Counted from the stretch's first letter, positions 25,301 to 37,600 are shown. The stretch: 64,000 bases of DNA from Gymnogyps californianus (GCF_018139145.2 NC_059471.1:97838914-97902913), one strand, 5' to 3'. A program made the numbers and translations. Notes: generated from the letters alone by a model not told the origin.

Positions 25301-28300
25301 CCTTACAAATCCAACTGGTGGGGAAATGTCTTGCGGGGATGGACAAGACCTCTTCTCCTCTCTTTCCACAGCACCTTAAGCCTGCCAAGGAAGCTGTTCT
25401 TCCTGACAAAAGCTTGCCAACAGGAAAGGGAGAGATTGCCAGAGCTGCCTGTACAGTGAAATCGGCAATCCGTCCCCTCAGTGGACTTGCTCTTCGCCAG
25501 AGCGAGGAGCCTTACCTGCTTCCCATCATGCATTCTGCATGGGCATCCAAACTGGCCCTGGAAGGGGAAGCCATGTCAGCCAAGGGCTGTGCCCATGTCA
25601 CTTAGCCCAGGGGCTGCGCCGTGCTCTGTGTGAGGGTTTTATTTCCAGCTCCACAGCCCAGCGTTTCTGAACAGTGCTGTCATGTGGACCTGGTAGGCAA
25701 CTCAGGAGGGAGCTGAGGTGTCCTGCCTGGCACACTGGGGACCTGTCTGAGGGAGGTTAGGAAGCTCTGCATGTAGAGACTGTGGCTGTTAGAGGAGTGA
25801 GTGCTGATGGGAGAGGTGGAGATGAGTGCGGTGCCAGAGTCCTGTTCTTTAGCCGTGTCAAGGTTTCCTGTCCCTCTCATTCCCTCCTCCCCTCCTCGAC
25901 ATGTAATTCCTTTCCTGTTTTATTTTGACTGGTGCTCAGCTACATGTTCCTTCAAGTGAAGCCCTGTAGGCCAGTGTGCTATGATGCAGCACTCCTTATA
26001 TAAATCCTTAGTAATCCTTATGAAATTCCCTTCACTACCTTTGCTTTTAAAGAAAAGGCAGCGTTGGCTGCTTTTTCTTTCATATAACACTTGAAAAGCC
26101 ATTTGGCGTGTTAGGTATTTACAGCTTCTGCCTCAGATCATGTAAGCAAACTGCACTCAAAGTGCTAGGATGTTTTTTGCATGTCCTAATGACTTTGCTT
26201 TGGCTCTGTTTGGAATTAGAGTGGGTGTTTGTAGTTTGCTGTACAAGTGATGGCTGTAGGTGGATTTGGTAATAATGGTAATTAAGTTTTTCCTCGCGAA
26301 AGTATTCCCACAGTCTACGTCTTTCAGCTTGATGCCATTGCCCAGCAGCTAGTTTACAGACAGCAAATCTCTTTGAAACATAAAGTTTGGGACATCGCAT
26401 TTGAGGAAACAGGAGATCTATGGATTTTGGAGGAAGACAGTGAAGCTCCTCTTCAATTGTACAGACCATGTGATGGACAGTGGAAGGTAGATACTTTTGT
26501 TATGCTAACATCCTGAATGTTTTGTGTTGTCTTGAGGCCATAACAAAAATGGAGTAAACTATGTTCCATGAAAGCTAAACGGCACACTTCTCTATGTCTT
26601 GAGACTGAGTAAAAGTCATAGATACACATCTCATTCTGCTTCTCTCACCTGTGTATAATGCAAAGCTGCTGAGAGCTTGTTATGAATATCAGTCTCTTCT
26701 CTGGTGAAGCTAACATCTGGCATAGCGGGATCAAGCAGAGTGGTTGTCAGCCATTGCACTCAGTACTTTAAACCATTGCCTGTGCTTTCTGTGTGCTACA
26801 CTTGATTATTTAAAAAAACCACAGAACAACAAAATCCCTTTGTGCTTTGCTCAGGAATGCTTTCCACACAGCCTTCCCTGTGCCTGCCTCTGTGGGATCC
26901 TTTGGGGGACAAGGCATTCTGGAAGTATGAGGGGATTTTTCTTCATTGAGAACAGGGAGTCAAATTTGAGGGATGTGCTATCAAGTTCTCTGTAATAACC
27001 TATTAAACAACTGGAAACTTGCTTGTTATCCTTTTAAGTCCCCAGTTCATTATGGTATAGTTGTGAAGTGGTTTTAAATGAAACTTCTTTGACCCTTACG
27101 TGTTCCTTGTGATATTCCTTTTCCTCACAGATTAGTAAGTGGGAATCCATTTTCTTTTCCTGCAAGCTGCAAAGCTTCCACAGCAGAACACGTGATCTCA
27201 GGCCAAGTTTCTGTGGCAGTCCTGGAAAAAAGGAGCCTAAAAGACATGATGGAGGGCTTACACTCGCTCTCCTTTCACTGTACTCATCTGAGAGCTGTTG
27301 CATTTTTCAGTGTGCTGTGAAACATGAGATTGTTTATTATTCCCAAAATATCATGCAATGTTCCTTCTTTTCCCAGCCTGTAACTGATGACAAAGGATTA
27401 CAGAAGATGTCAAAATATCTTCAAGACAACTGGACAGTGTTTGAAGGTGAGAAATTTGGCCTAAAGGCCCAGGAAATACAGTTTTTACAGCTAAAGCATA
27501 AGATTTAGGAGCAAAATCAGAGTTCAGGTCAGTTCAGCTGGCTGTTGAAGTCACTTAATCTTTCAGTTTTCTCAGTTTCATCACTCCATCTGGTATGGAA
27601 GTTAGTGTAGATCATGAAGTGCATTCAGGTTACTGTTACCACAAAATGATGTAGGTATTTAGATCTGAATTATGGCATTATAACTGTTTTACATGGACAC
27701 CTTATCATAGGGATGTATCTAAACACCCTATGACAGAGCTGCTGGAGTCTGTCTTACTGATGTGATATCGAATACTGTTGTTTGTCGTCTTGTCTCTTAC
27801 ATGGGCGTGACACTTTATCAGAGGTACAGTGGAGATAGTAAGAATGGAATAGCCATGGGAGGAGCAGCTTCGCTGTAAAGATGGGCCATTCGGTCTGCCT
27901 TGGCAAGGCAGATTATGTGGAGCTTGCTGTGGCTGGAGGGTGTGACCTTGGATGGTATCATCAGGGATGAAATTGATTGGTGTCAGGGTTGGTTCATTTT
28001 GTTCTTTATTTCTGCCCCACCTCCAGTCTCTGGCAGAAAAATAATGCATGGTTTACTAGTTTAGAAGCACCCTGTGTTTCCTGGATTTTTTGTATTTAAC
28101 AACCACCCAACTTATTTAAAAGGTGAAATTATGTCAGTGATGGCTGCAGGGTAGAGAAGGGTTGTGACATGTGCTAGTGGATGTCTCATTATGTACTGAG
28201 AGTTGATTAATTGAAATCTCTCTCCTGTACTTGAGACTGGGAACCTTCTTCCTTAAAAAAGGTGTTACAGTCCCCACTGGTCTCTTGGTCTGTCTTTGGT

Positions 28301-30209
28301 GGTCATACGAAAGGTGATTAACCCACATAGATGGAAGAGTTGCAGGAATGTGCAGTCTAGTGTAGTCTCCTTAATATCTAGTATTGGATGGTTTAGGGTG
28401 TAGCTGTCATTAAGTTGGTCGTCAAGTTGTCATTAAGTTGGTACAGTCTTTGAAATCTAAAAGGAAGTCAGGTACTTGTTTAGAAGGGAGAGTGTTTGCA
28501 TGTAGATGTTGCAGACTTGATAGTTACAGCCAGGCAGATAATTAGAAGTGTGAGGTCTGAGTGAAAATGAGCAACAGAGAAGTAAAAAGAACAGGCAGGG
28601 GAAGAGGTTCTAAGCATAATTAGCCAGCGTAGCAAATTACTGTGGTACACGGTAGCTGGCTGCATCTGCAGCTGGGAAAGGAGGACTGCTCAGATGATGG
28701 GGTCTATTATTGTTACTTAGTAAGGGGAGGCTCACTTGATGAGCACTTACTCCAGTGCATAATTAGTGCTTGAAAAGGTAGTTACTTCTTTTAAAAAGGA
28801 TGATCATTGTATTGTTTAAACCCAGTGTTAATGCCTGCATATCGTCCTTTTATAAACTTGTTTCACGTGATTGATGATTCTGTAGGATTTAAGATGCATA
28901 GGTCAGTCTCGAAGTACACGTTGAACAGTTTAACATTCTGTTATAATTGATCTCAGAAAAAGATAGAGCAAGATTTGGTGCAGGCTGGTCAAGTAGAGAG
29001 TAGCATGGATATTCAAACTGACAGCACGCAATTTCTCCCAGGGCCAAAGGCCAATAAATTGGTTACTGTGCAAGTGCAAGACTTTCGAGAGTAAAGGCAT
29101 GCACTTTGCTGAGTACCAGTGAGGGGAAAGTTGTTTTGTTTGTGTACCACAAAACAAGGGGATGCTCTATGTACATTACTGTGGAGCAGCACACTAGCTT
29201 CAGGACCAAACCCTAGCAAACACTGGATTTCCTTGCATTTGCCCTTTAACATCAAGAATTTTTGGAAGTGGGAAAAGGTAGGAATACAAAGAGAACTAGA
29301 GGTAACTGGCTTTGTCAGGTTACCACTCTAACAATTTTTAGAAATGTGGACCTAGCCAGCTAGTCTCATTCTGTATTCTCTAAAGAAACAATCTAATTGG
29401 GGTTTTTTGAACAGAAGTTAGTTCCCTGTTAAACTTGTCTAAACTTACAGTCTTGGAGATGGTGTGATTAATATTATGCTGAATTCACAGAACGTGTAAC
29501 AGAACCATTGGGGTGAATGTTTAGAAATGTGTATGTGCTGTAGGACATCACTGTTTGAAGTCTACTTCTTTGAGCTTCTTTTAAGTTAATACTGTAGGAG
29601 ACAAGTCAGCTGAGCACAGTTAGGTAGCATACACCCTTTGCAGTGCTTAAGTCTTGGGGAACAACTCCAATGGGATGTCTAACAATAAGTGGTGACAGCA
29701 GTCATTTTAAAACAGGAGCCTTGAAGTTCTGCAAGTGTCCAACATGTAAAGAGAGCTGTGTGCCCTCTTTGCTTGAATGTCAGGTGCTTGCCTCTGTGTG
29801 AAATTTTTAGCCTAAAAACGGAGGCTATGCTTGGCTGTGTGAATGCAGGACAGATGCTTAGCAACACAAATCAGGCTTACGTAGTGTAAATGCTGGTATT
29901 TATTAAAGTGGATAGGACCACAGTAAATGAGTTGAAATGCCACTATCTAGAATTACAGTACAGGAAGTAATTAGTGAGACCACTAAGGGAATTAACACTT
30001 GTCTTGTGTTCTTGCTTTGCCCAATTGCAGGTTTTGTTGGCGCAGAGAGCCACTACAGCAGTCTCTACAAGGCTTCATTTGATAACATGGCTGCCTACCT
30101 ACAGAGGAAAGAGGAAAGGTTACAGCAGCAGAAAAAGAAAAGGCAGGATCTGCAACGTGGTTCGAATGGACAAACAAAAAAGATGAAGACTGAAGAATCA
30201 CCGCTATGA
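10217..30209 (+). CDS. WDR4: WDR4, tRNA (guanine-N7) methyltransferase non-catalytic subunit (complete gene)
   Basis: WDR4 (yeast Trm82) is the WD40 scaffold that binds METTL1 and positions tRNA for m7G46 methylation, mainly in the nucleus. Eleven coding exons join in frame to 421 codons, close to the 412 of human: 10217-10344, 11048-11110, 11840-11986, 14207-14363, 14958-15070, 17348-17408, 18762-18860, 24673-24737, 26303-26486, 27377-27446 and 30031-30209. Family landmarks are [13 protein letters not shown] (about 85-100), [23 protein letters not shown] (about 175-186, with the residue equivalent to human disease site Arg170 at about 184), a blade ending [13 protein letters not shown] (220-232), and a basic C-terminal tail [11 protein letters not shown] likely to hold the nuclear signal. 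It is divergent from NDUFV3 and convergent with PDE9A. All junction phases match. Confidence 0.97.
10345..11047 (+). other. WDR4 intron 1
   Basis: The first 200 bases belong to the CpG island. The rest is ordinary unique sequence ending in ttttatttgcag. I see no further feature. Confidence 0.85.
11048..11110 (+). CDS. WDR4: WDR4 exon 2
   Basis: The acceptor is tttgcag and the donor is AAAGG|GTGAGA. It encodes [20 protein letters not shown], matching DDSLFIYDC of human WDR4, the first beta-propeller strands. It enters and leaves with two bases carried. Confidence 0.95.
11111..11839 (+). other. WDR4 intron 2
   Basis: This is unique AT-rich sequence with several T runs. I see no feature beyond the splice sites. 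Confidence 0.8.
11840..11986 (+). CDS. WDR4: WDR4 exon 3
   Basis: The acceptor is ctctattag and the donor is GTCAG|GTAAGG. It encodes the conserved [19 protein letters not shown] and SWECLSVR, the second propeller blade of the family. Confidence 0.97.
11987..14206 (+). other. WDR4 intron 3
   Basis: This intron is 2.2 kb. A 135-codon open frame at 13499-13906 has no recognisable domain and no splice support, so I treat it as chance. I see no other feature. Confidence 0.75.
14207..14363 (+). CDS. WDR4: WDR4 exon 4
   Basis: The acceptor is ctttcag and the donor is GATGTG|GTAAGT, phase 0 at the end. It encodes [20 protein letters not shown], then [12 protein letters not shown] and [12 protein letters not shown], close to human throughout. 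The ADKSGDVYS strand is among the most conserved in the family. Confidence 0.97.
14364..14957 (+). other. WDR4 intron 4
   Basis: This is 594 bases of unique sequence ending in ctttaccaacag. No feature is seen. Confidence 0.8.
14958..15070 (+). CDS. WDR4: WDR4 exon 5
   Basis: It encodes [20 protein letters not shown] and ends at HRE with donor GAGA|GTAAGT. The DEKIR arginine (residue about 184) corresponds to human Arg170, which is mutated in microcephalic primordial dwarfism. It is intact here. Confidence 0.97.
15071..17347 (+). other. WDR4 intron 5
   Basis: This 2.3-kb intron carries a CR1 fragment near its start (15180-15375) and T-rich runs near 16600. I see nothing else. Confidence 0.8.
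15180..15375 (-). mobile_element. CR1 LINE 3' terminal fragment
   Basis: The plus strand begins aatcatagattcatggagtg and continues through ggtttgggttggaagggacc, the antisense of the most familiar avian CR1 3' terminus with its ATTCTATG-type end repeats. The copy is therefore on the minus strand and heavily 5'-truncated to about 200 bases. It lies antisense in WDR4 intron 5 and looks younger than the copy near 2.9 kb because its terminus is closer to consensus. Confidence 0.92.
17348..17408 (+). CDS. WDR4: WDR4 exon 6
   Basis: A small exon with acceptor ccctttag and donor TCTGGG|GTATGT. It encodes [20 protein letters not shown], ending phase 0 in the middle of a WD blade that the next exon completes. 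Confidence 0.95.
17409..18761 (+). other. WDR4 intron 6
   Basis: This intron has a pyrimidine-rich tract with a run of C near 17538-17575. No other feature is seen. Confidence 0.75.
18762..18860 (+). CDS. WDR4: WDR4 exon 7
   Basis: The acceptor is catctgtccag and the donor is GACCAG|GTACGC, 33 codons in phase 0. It opens [15 protein letters not shown], the clearest WD-type strand in the protein (human has GTLRLWEYRSG). Confidence 0.97.
18861..24672 (+). other. WDR4 intron 7
   Basis: This is the longest WDR4 intron (5.8 kb). It is unique AT-rich sequence with a GTTT microsatellite near 24088-24107 and short T runs. No exon, RNA gene or recent transposon is recognisable. Confidence 0.75.
24673..24737 (+). 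CDS. WDR4: WDR4 exon 8
   Basis: The acceptor is tttcctaatag and the donor is GACTG|GTAAGA. It encodes [20 protein letters not shown], corresponding to human [20 protein letters not shown]. It leaves two bases (TG) that need a T from exon 9 to make Cys. Confidence 0.93.
24738..26302 (+). other. WDR4 intron 8
   Basis: The middle part (about 24830-25620) is more GC-rich than the flanks. No coding or repeat feature is recognisable. The intron ends in the weak acceptor tcctcgcgaaag, discussed under findings. Confidence 0.75.
26303..26486 (+). CDS. WDR4: WDR4 exon 9
   Basis: It encodes [20 protein letters not shown], then [18 protein letters not shown] and [10 protein letters not shown], with donor GGAAG|GTAGAT. 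The start at 26303 is set by frame. The T at 26303 completes Cys from exon 8, and [11 protein letters not shown] then aligns with human TPVVYIFQLDA. The acceptor gcgaaag is poor, while two better-looking cag sites follow at 26311-26313 and 26325-26327. Both of those would break the frame. Confidence 0.92.
26487..27376 (+). other. WDR4 intron 9
   Basis: This is 890 bases of unique sequence ending in the pyrimidine-rich ttccttcttttcccag. No feature is seen. Confidence 0.8.
27377..27446 (+). CDS. WDR4: WDR4 exon 10
   Basis: It encodes [20 protein letters not shown] then VFE, with donor TTGAAG|GTGAGA and one base carried. It corresponds to the human VLKKVSGVLRGNWAMLEG region, the least conserved part near the C-terminus. 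Confidence 0.92.
27447..30030 (+). other. WDR4 intron 10
   Basis: This is 2.6 kb of unique AT-rich sequence. Near 28410-28441 there is a short direct repeat of gtcattaagttggt. No gene-like feature is seen. Confidence 0.75.
30031..30209 (+). CDS. WDR4: WDR4 exon 11 (terminal)
   Basis: The acceptor is ccaattgcag. It encodes [20 protein letters not shown], then [13 protein letters not shown] and [11 protein letters not shown], with stop TGA at 30207-30209. Human has [20 protein letters not shown] at the same place. The Lys/Gln-rich tail is probably helical and carries basic clusters (KKKR, KKMK) that could be nuclear signals. Confidence 0.97.
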
Positions 30210-31672
30210 CACTGTTGTTAGCTTGTAACTTTTGCCTGGCTGAAAGGAACTGATCTGACTGCAGACTGTTTTTAAATGTAAAAGAAATTATGGAAGAAGA
30301 CTGGTTTAAAATTTTATTCAGATTCAGGTTTTCAGGTAGCCTGATGTGAAAATACCCTGCTTGCAGCAGATAATGCATTTACGATATGCCTAAGCTTCTA
30401 GCAGCATACAAGTGTTAGCGGTTCAGTCCTAGGAATCTCTAATGCATGATATATCAATATTGGAGATGGTATTTTCCTTGAAACAGGATTTTCTTTTTGC
30501 CTACTGTGTTCAGGCTTTCTTCTTCAGGTGGGAGTGCACGGATTAAAGTTGATGTCATTTTTTTGTTTGGTTGGTTGGTTTGGTTTGTTTGGGTTTTTTT
30601 TTAACTTTTTAAAAGGTCTGTTAGTTGATGTAACTAATTTAGTGTACCTGGCTATGGGAAAGGGAATGTAGCAAAATTCTTGCTGTATATGAAAGGTTTT
30701 GGCTGAGACTTTGCCATCTCTGTTTTTACCCTTTACCTTCAGTTTATGTGGTAGGGATTCTGCCTAGCTTCTAATCCATTGCTTTTTACTTGTGACATAT
30801 TTCTACAGGAAGAAGTGCAAAAATAGATTTTATACACTGGAAAGTAAAATGTGTCAGTCAGCTTTGTGTTATTGGAAGATCCTTCTATTGCAATGTGATC
30901 CTAGTGTGTCTGTGAAAATGATTTGAGAGCCCTATGTGCAAAACTTGGAGTGCATTCTGCTTCTTTCAACAAGAACTCTTTCATATTGCAATTAGCCAAG
31001 AAATACATCTTTTCGAAAAGTTATCAGTAAGAGCCTTATGGGATCACTTGTTGCTTCATCACGGGGCAGAAGATACGCATTCATCTGCCAGATGGCATCA
31101 TGTCTGTATGGAATGTAATGTACTTCATGAAAGCAGGTGTAGAAATCTGTACAATCCATTAAAAGTATTCAGAATTAGCCCATGAACCATGAATAGTTCT
31201 CTAGGTCTCTATATAGCTGTCCTCTTTGGAGTATCTGGACACTTTAAAATTTTGCACTCAAATTTTAGTTACACGGATGTGTAAGACATTGTGGAGAGGC
31301 AGCTTGTTTTGAGAAGAGCAGGTATTAAGCAGTGAAGCAGAACTTGCTGCTTATGACTGCTCAAAATTGCAGTCTCGTCCTTATTGTGTGTCCCAGAGGC
31401 CACAAGTCTTTCTTGTGCTGTAGGGTATCACATGGATTTTCATAGTCCTTCCGTTTGGAAGTGTCTCTTTAAGCATCAAGCGTTGCCTGCATTAGTACAG
31501 AGCTAGTCCTTCACCTCCAAGGGCTGATTTCTTTTGGTGATTACTTCTAAGTAAAGAACCTTCTGCCTTGGGAAAGGTCTCTTTGGACAAAAATTGTGAA
31601 GTGTCAAGAGTGGTATTGTCTGTTGCAGTTAAAAGTCTCAATTCTGGCAGGAGCTGCCTTGGCGCGAATAAA
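30210..31672 (+). other. WDR4 3' UTR (probable extent)
   Basis: This follows the WDR4 stop. Possible poly(A) signals are ATTAAA at 30542-30547, ATTAAA at 31158-31163 and AATAAA at 31667-31672. I cannot tell which is used. A T/G-rich low-complexity stretch (repeats of ggtt and gttt) lies at 30560-30602. Confidence 0.4.
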
Positions 31673-34600
31673 ATGTGAAGTAGTTTCTACTACGTGTGCG
31701 GTTACGTGACATAAGAATGCAGTGTCACATCCACAAAGATTATGGTCTTGTGTAGCAATTAAGCCCCTTCTGTCCAATATCCACATACCAGTGATCTGAA
31801 GCATCTTGTTTGGGTATCACCAAATCAATCGAGTGCTCCTGGATTACACTGCGTCCTGGACAAAGGACAAAGTGGTAGGTAGGTATGTTTGGGCTTGATG
31901 AGGAGTTTTACCCTTTCAGGTGCAATAAGCCTTTTATTAGAGAGTCTGCTGAGGTAAACGGACCTGACTTTACATCATCTGGAGCGAACACTTTTGAGCT
32001 GATGTGTTTTTCTGTCTTGGAAGAGAGTGCCTGAACCACCAGGCTGGCTGGGTGGAGTGGCTTGCTGGCTGTCACGGCAAAGAGCTGGCCTAGTGGGGAG
32101 GCCCACCCCTAGAACAGGGTTACTGTCTGAGCACCCTGAGTGCCTGAAGGCTCTTGTGCTACGTGGAGTCCTTGCCGTTTCTTAGAAGTTGGCTTTGGTA
32201 GTTTCTTGGTTTGTACTGTTGACTGATGAGGATCACGTTCTCATACGCGCAGTGCCCTCCCTGCTCTGGGAAGGCGGTGTCTGTCCTTAGCTATGCTGTA
32301 TTAGAAGTAGTTATTTCTGCAGTATATCATTGTATATGTTTACATATGTGATGTCATATAAATGGAGCAAATGCTTTCCTATGTTTAGGTTGGGAATGTG
32401 GTAAAAGGCTTAAACTTAGAGCTCAAATGCAGATGTGAGGCCCAGCTGCTTGGTTTGCTGACAATTTGTAGCGTCTCCTTCTCCAGTGGAAGATGTTGAA
32501 TGTCAGTAACGGAGCTCAACAACAGGTAGGCAAATTTCCTGGTAGTTTGCCTACCCCATGCTGACGAGAAGCTAGGATTAAGAAACCCTGTAATTTCAGT
32601 CTTCTGACAGGACAGTTGCACGTGTGAGGTGAAAACCTTTGACTGTACCTGGAGCAGTAAATACATTGGTACAGCACTGGTGATGCATATTTTTCTTGGT
32701 CCTCAAGAAAGGATGAGAAATTGCCATCTTAAGTGCTTGATATTACGGGTGGGAATGGTGACTTGGAGACTGAGATACTTGCTGTATGATGGTGGCTATT
32801 AAAACTTTGTAGTTCTTGTATTCATCTAATTTAAGAGGGGGCTCTAGGGCAAGCAGTTGGGGAAGCAATTAAGGAAACTCCAGCCGCAGGGTGTAGCTTT
32901 GTGATTTGCTCAGGTGGGGAGTTTGCACAGATTCAGTAGTACGATTTTACCAGAAACGGGGCAGTACTCACACTGCTTGTGAACTAGACAGGACAGGAGG
33001 AAAAAACTCCAACTAGTTTTTTTGCTAGCTGTTGGTGAAGAAATGATTCTTTACCCAGCATGAAGCCTGATGATACAAAGCAAACGGCAGTATTTTTTAA
33101 CAAACTTGAATCTGCAGCAGGAGTCTGTATTGGGTCACTTCTGTATGTCACGAGGTAATACTGTTTTTGAGGTGGCGGTGTGAGCTAAAGGCAGGTCTTT
33201 TTTGTGTCGTGAAACCATTATTTTAGCCAGGTCTTCTGAGATCGTGAGGGTTGGTCCCAAGAATTGCTCTGATGCTCTTACCTGAGCATGGGAGAGATGC
33301 AGGGATGCTGGAGGCTGTGAGCGTGCGGGGCTCTCCTGCAGGGGCTGAGAGGGCAGGTCACCCGTTCTCTGACACTCCTGCTCACCACAGAGGTTTCTGC
33401 CCAACCCTGCCTTCTCTTTCGCAGCTTTGATGTTGTGTTATGAGTCCATGTGCATAAACAAAACCGTTTACTCATAGAGGAGGAAAATCTTGAGGACGAC
33501 ACAGGTAACTGCTTTCAGTGGGTTGGTCGCAGATCCTATATGGGGTTTCAGCATGAACATTGGTATTGTTACAATTCTAAAGGATAAGAGACTGCCATGT
33601 CAGCAATTCCTGTCCCCGAGGGCTCTTTTTCCCCAGACGTTTTCTCAGCGCAGGACAGACCTCGGCAGTGACTTTCACTGGCTGCGGCGTGCTCTTGTGA
33701 TCCTCACCCTGCCTGCTGTCCTGGAAGAAACCCAAAATTTCTTCCAACACTTGAACTCATAACAGATCACAGCGTGTGGGAGTGACATAAGATGTGATAT
33801 CTGGCAGATGATTCAGGCCTTTCTTTTCTTTTTCCTGCAAGTTTTCCTTTCCTTTCCTATTCCATTTCGTGTTTCCTTTTCTGCACCCAACAGTTCCTGA
33901 GCTTAAGTTGTGAGGCCGTGCGTGCCTGTGGACTGCTTTGAAGGGGTCTGTGAAAAGTGATCAGAGAAAGGAAACTTGCTGGAAGGCCTAAATCCACTGT
34001 AGTGTGCCTACACCTTGAATGGAAAACAGTTAGACACCTGCAAATCATTAAAAAGGAGTGAATACCACTGCTACAGGGAGTGAGACAACACTCCTCTCCT
34101 TGGTATTTGAACTATTTATTTCTAGTGGTTAAACCTGATGTCGCTTGCTTGTGTTTATTTTCTGAACTTGAACCGAAGCATGTATGTGTGCCTAGCAAAA
34201 AGGGGATGGGTCAACTAGGGTGTAGTTTTATAGCAGAACTGGGAACCCTCAAACCATTGCGAGGGGTATTTGTAGGCCACGTAAGTTCACCCCCGCACTG
34301 CGCTAGACTTTTTTGTGGTGATTGTGCGAGTCCCCTGCTTCTCTCCTGAGCACTGACAATCCAAGGAGCCTTTAAAAATGCAGGTAAGGAACAAGTTGAA
34401 GCAATAATGAGTTACTTTTCCTCAACATTTTAAACCGAAACACACGCTTCCTACTCCCGTTGCTGGGAATTCATTGAAACCCCTTCAGCAACACGTTGAA
34501 CAGAGTGACCTTGCATCTGTCCTAGCAGGAAGGAATCCTAATCAAATGCAGCCCAGTAGCATGCCTTAGAACAGTCCTTACATTTTTAACAAAACTTCGA

Positions 34601-37600
34601 AAGCATATTTACTCTATAAACAAAAACGTGTAAACAAAAATGTTCCTTTCTTTAAAAAAAAAAAAAGAATCCCAATACAATACAGTTGCTTTACCTTCAG
34701 GCTAATAAAAAGCTGCTGCCAATTTCGATACACTCCAAAGACTCCTTCAGCTTTCTTTGCTCTTTGCTGAAATATTTTGTGTGAAGTGCTTTGATCTGAA
34801 AAGGAAAAGCCCTATGGGCTTAACTCTTACTGATTGTCCCCACTGCCATCAGTCTTGGTGATGTGGTGTGAACGAGGCCGGGATGACTCAGCTGAGTGTG
34901 GTAGTTTGCAAACGAGGAAAACCAGGCTGGACATGATTTGTCAATAGTTGTAGACGCAGAGGCTGGAAAGAAAAATGACTAGAGAATTGAATGTCTGTAG
35001 AGGCCGACAGATCTCGATTTCCAATGTGTTTGTGTAAGTTACCGTGCAGCTCTGAACACCAGGGTTCTGGAAAGTCCTGCAAGAACTAGAAGTAAAGGCT
35101 CTTCCACTCCTGAAGTGGGTCATTGCTTGATATCCCACTTCAGCACTTTTTAACCCAGCAACCTTCTGCACATCCCCTTCCCTCAGTCAGGTCAAGGTCG
35201 GAGTAGAAATTCTGTGGAAAAAAATCTCTTGGGGACTAACGTGACTGGAAGGCAAAGGAGCAGCTGAGGGATAAACCAAGGGCGGCAAGGAGATGAAACG
35301 TCCCTGCAGAAGGGAGGGACCTGCACGTGAAGGCCACAGCTGAGGGCACACCTGTACGCACGTGTGGGTAGCAGGCTCTTGCAGGTCAGTGCCGACTGAC
35401 CTGGCACGTGGCTGCTTTGAGCAGAGGAGCAGGGCGCAGAGCACAGCCTGACAGCAGCCCGTGGTTGCACTGACCTCCACCCCTGCCACTCAAAACAAGA
35501 ACGCTCAGGCTTTCTGCTCTGCACTATAATTGGTTTTGTCTTTGCTTTCCTCCCCGGCATCATCCTTCGCTTCAGGCTGTCACCCAGCCCAGCAGGGGCT
35601 GCGGCAGTGGCAGTTCTTCTCCTGGGCACCTTTAAGCACAAGCCCCATTTCGGTGCTGAGGTCCCCAAGTGGCAGCGTTACAGCTTGCGGCCAGAGCTGG
35701 GGACGCCATGCCCAGCATGCAGGCAAGTGTGCAATCACCATTGGTGGCGAGGTGCAAGTCTTGTGTAGTGCGTGACATTTGGCAAGCCTATGATGGAAGG
35801 CCACCGTGTCCCGCAGGGATTAGCAGCTAAAATCTATCAGAGCTCATCTCCAAATTGAGCTGCCCTGGCTATGGGTGCCTTGGAGGCTGGACCACAGCTG
35901 TGAGTAACCATTAACATGGACGAAGAATGTGTTGTGTGACCTGATGCTTTGTGTTCAAGAAAACTCACAGCATCAGCAAGTTATTTCTTTTAATACTATA
36001 TTTTTTTCCCCTCTTCCTTTTCTGTTAATAGAGATAATGGATGCGTTTGCACATGCATAAGACGGATGTTCCCGTGTGCTTAACCTCAACATCCAGGAGT
36101 GGCTACCCCCCATTTTCTAATCAGTACTTACAGCCACGAGTCTCAACGACTTTTGGTAAGTTTATTAGAGTCAGTGGGACTGGTGTTCCCTGGATATGGA
36201 AGTTAGGTACTGTTGGTTGTGTAATTCAACTTTTAATTCAAACAGTACATTATAGCTAGGTGGATGTATTAACTCCAGAGAATCATCACGAAGCAAAGAC
36301 AGGTAGAAGCAAATATGACATTAACACAGTCATGGAGCCCCCCTGCTTCTATTAACAGCAAGGCTCGAGCTCTCGATGGAAGAGCTTTGTACACTTGCTC
36401 GCTTGTCTGAGATCGATCAGATTTACATCTACAAGCAGGATATAGTATTTCTGCACGTTGCCCATAGGGATACAAAGAAGAATTTAATAGTCTCATCTGG
36501 AATAGAAATTTTGATTTTGGACTGTCAGACCTAGTCATATAGATCTATAAATATAAAGTTATATATATATAAAAACACAACAAACAAAAAACCCCAACCA
36601 TTAGTAGGAGACCCAAACTGCTTTCTAACACAAAGTAAGGAGACGCTCACTCTGTATTGTATCTTGCTGTCATCCTTTGGTTTAAACTTCACTTGTACAT
36701 GGGAAGAGAACAATACCGCTTGCGGCCCTCGCCCCTCTCGACCACTGTGGGAGGAGAAGGGGACAACCTAAATCCTGCACGATGGCCAGGGAGCAGTACA
36801 TGCTGGCACTTTTGAGTTTTCTATGCCTTGTGTTAAAGAGAAGAGAGTACGGTGTAAGCAAGTAGCTGATGCTGTTAATCCTTTCTGAAGTGACTACCAG
36901 AGGAAGGCAGTTATGAAACAGTATTCAATGTGAAAAACACCAATTAAAACACCCATTTCAGCATTCCATCTGTGCAGGTTTTTAGGCATGTAGCTTGATT
37001 TAACTGCCTTTACAGCTGTGTTGCAACCCACCAGGGTTTTGTGCTTTTAAATAAGAACTGTGTTACTATATTTTCTCCTCAGCATGTTGTCAAGATGGCA
37101 ACATCCAATACAAATTCTAGTTAGCTTTCTGCAATGCTGGGTGTCTTGCATTTCTCCATTGACTTTTCCCCTTTATAATTGCAGTATTTCACATTGCAGT
37201 GCTTCCTTTGCTTTCAAATATTCCAAAGCTCAAGAAAGGTAGGATGAGACACACCAGCTATTTTAAATTAAAAGCAACATCGATCTGATTTTTTTCCTGT
37301 TTCCTGGTCTGTGGGAAGAATTCATATTATTATCTATGTACCATTTAGATTTACCTGAAATAATAATTCATCATCGTATCTAAGGCCAACAGCATTCAGC
37401 AAGTAAACCAGCCATTAGAAAGCGAAGGCTTCTTATCTTCAAGGAAATAATAATTGTAATAATTAGTCACTGTCTTAAGATTTGCAGGTACTGCGTTTCC
37501 GGAATACTTTACCAAGAAATTCTGTTTTGTAAACAAGGCAGAACTGTTTTCTGTCAGGCAACTTCCAGTAAGAACAACAAAAATCAACCAGTACTTCTCA

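Noticed and set aside
26314..26486. WDR4 exon 9 starting after the stronger-looking cag at 26311-26313
   Set aside because: It gives the wrong phase with exon 8 and loses the conserved residues before VYVFQLD.
30151..30175. A tRNA B-box-like GGTTCGAAT
   Set aside because: It is within WDR4 exon 11 coding sequence and has no A box or cloverleaf around it.
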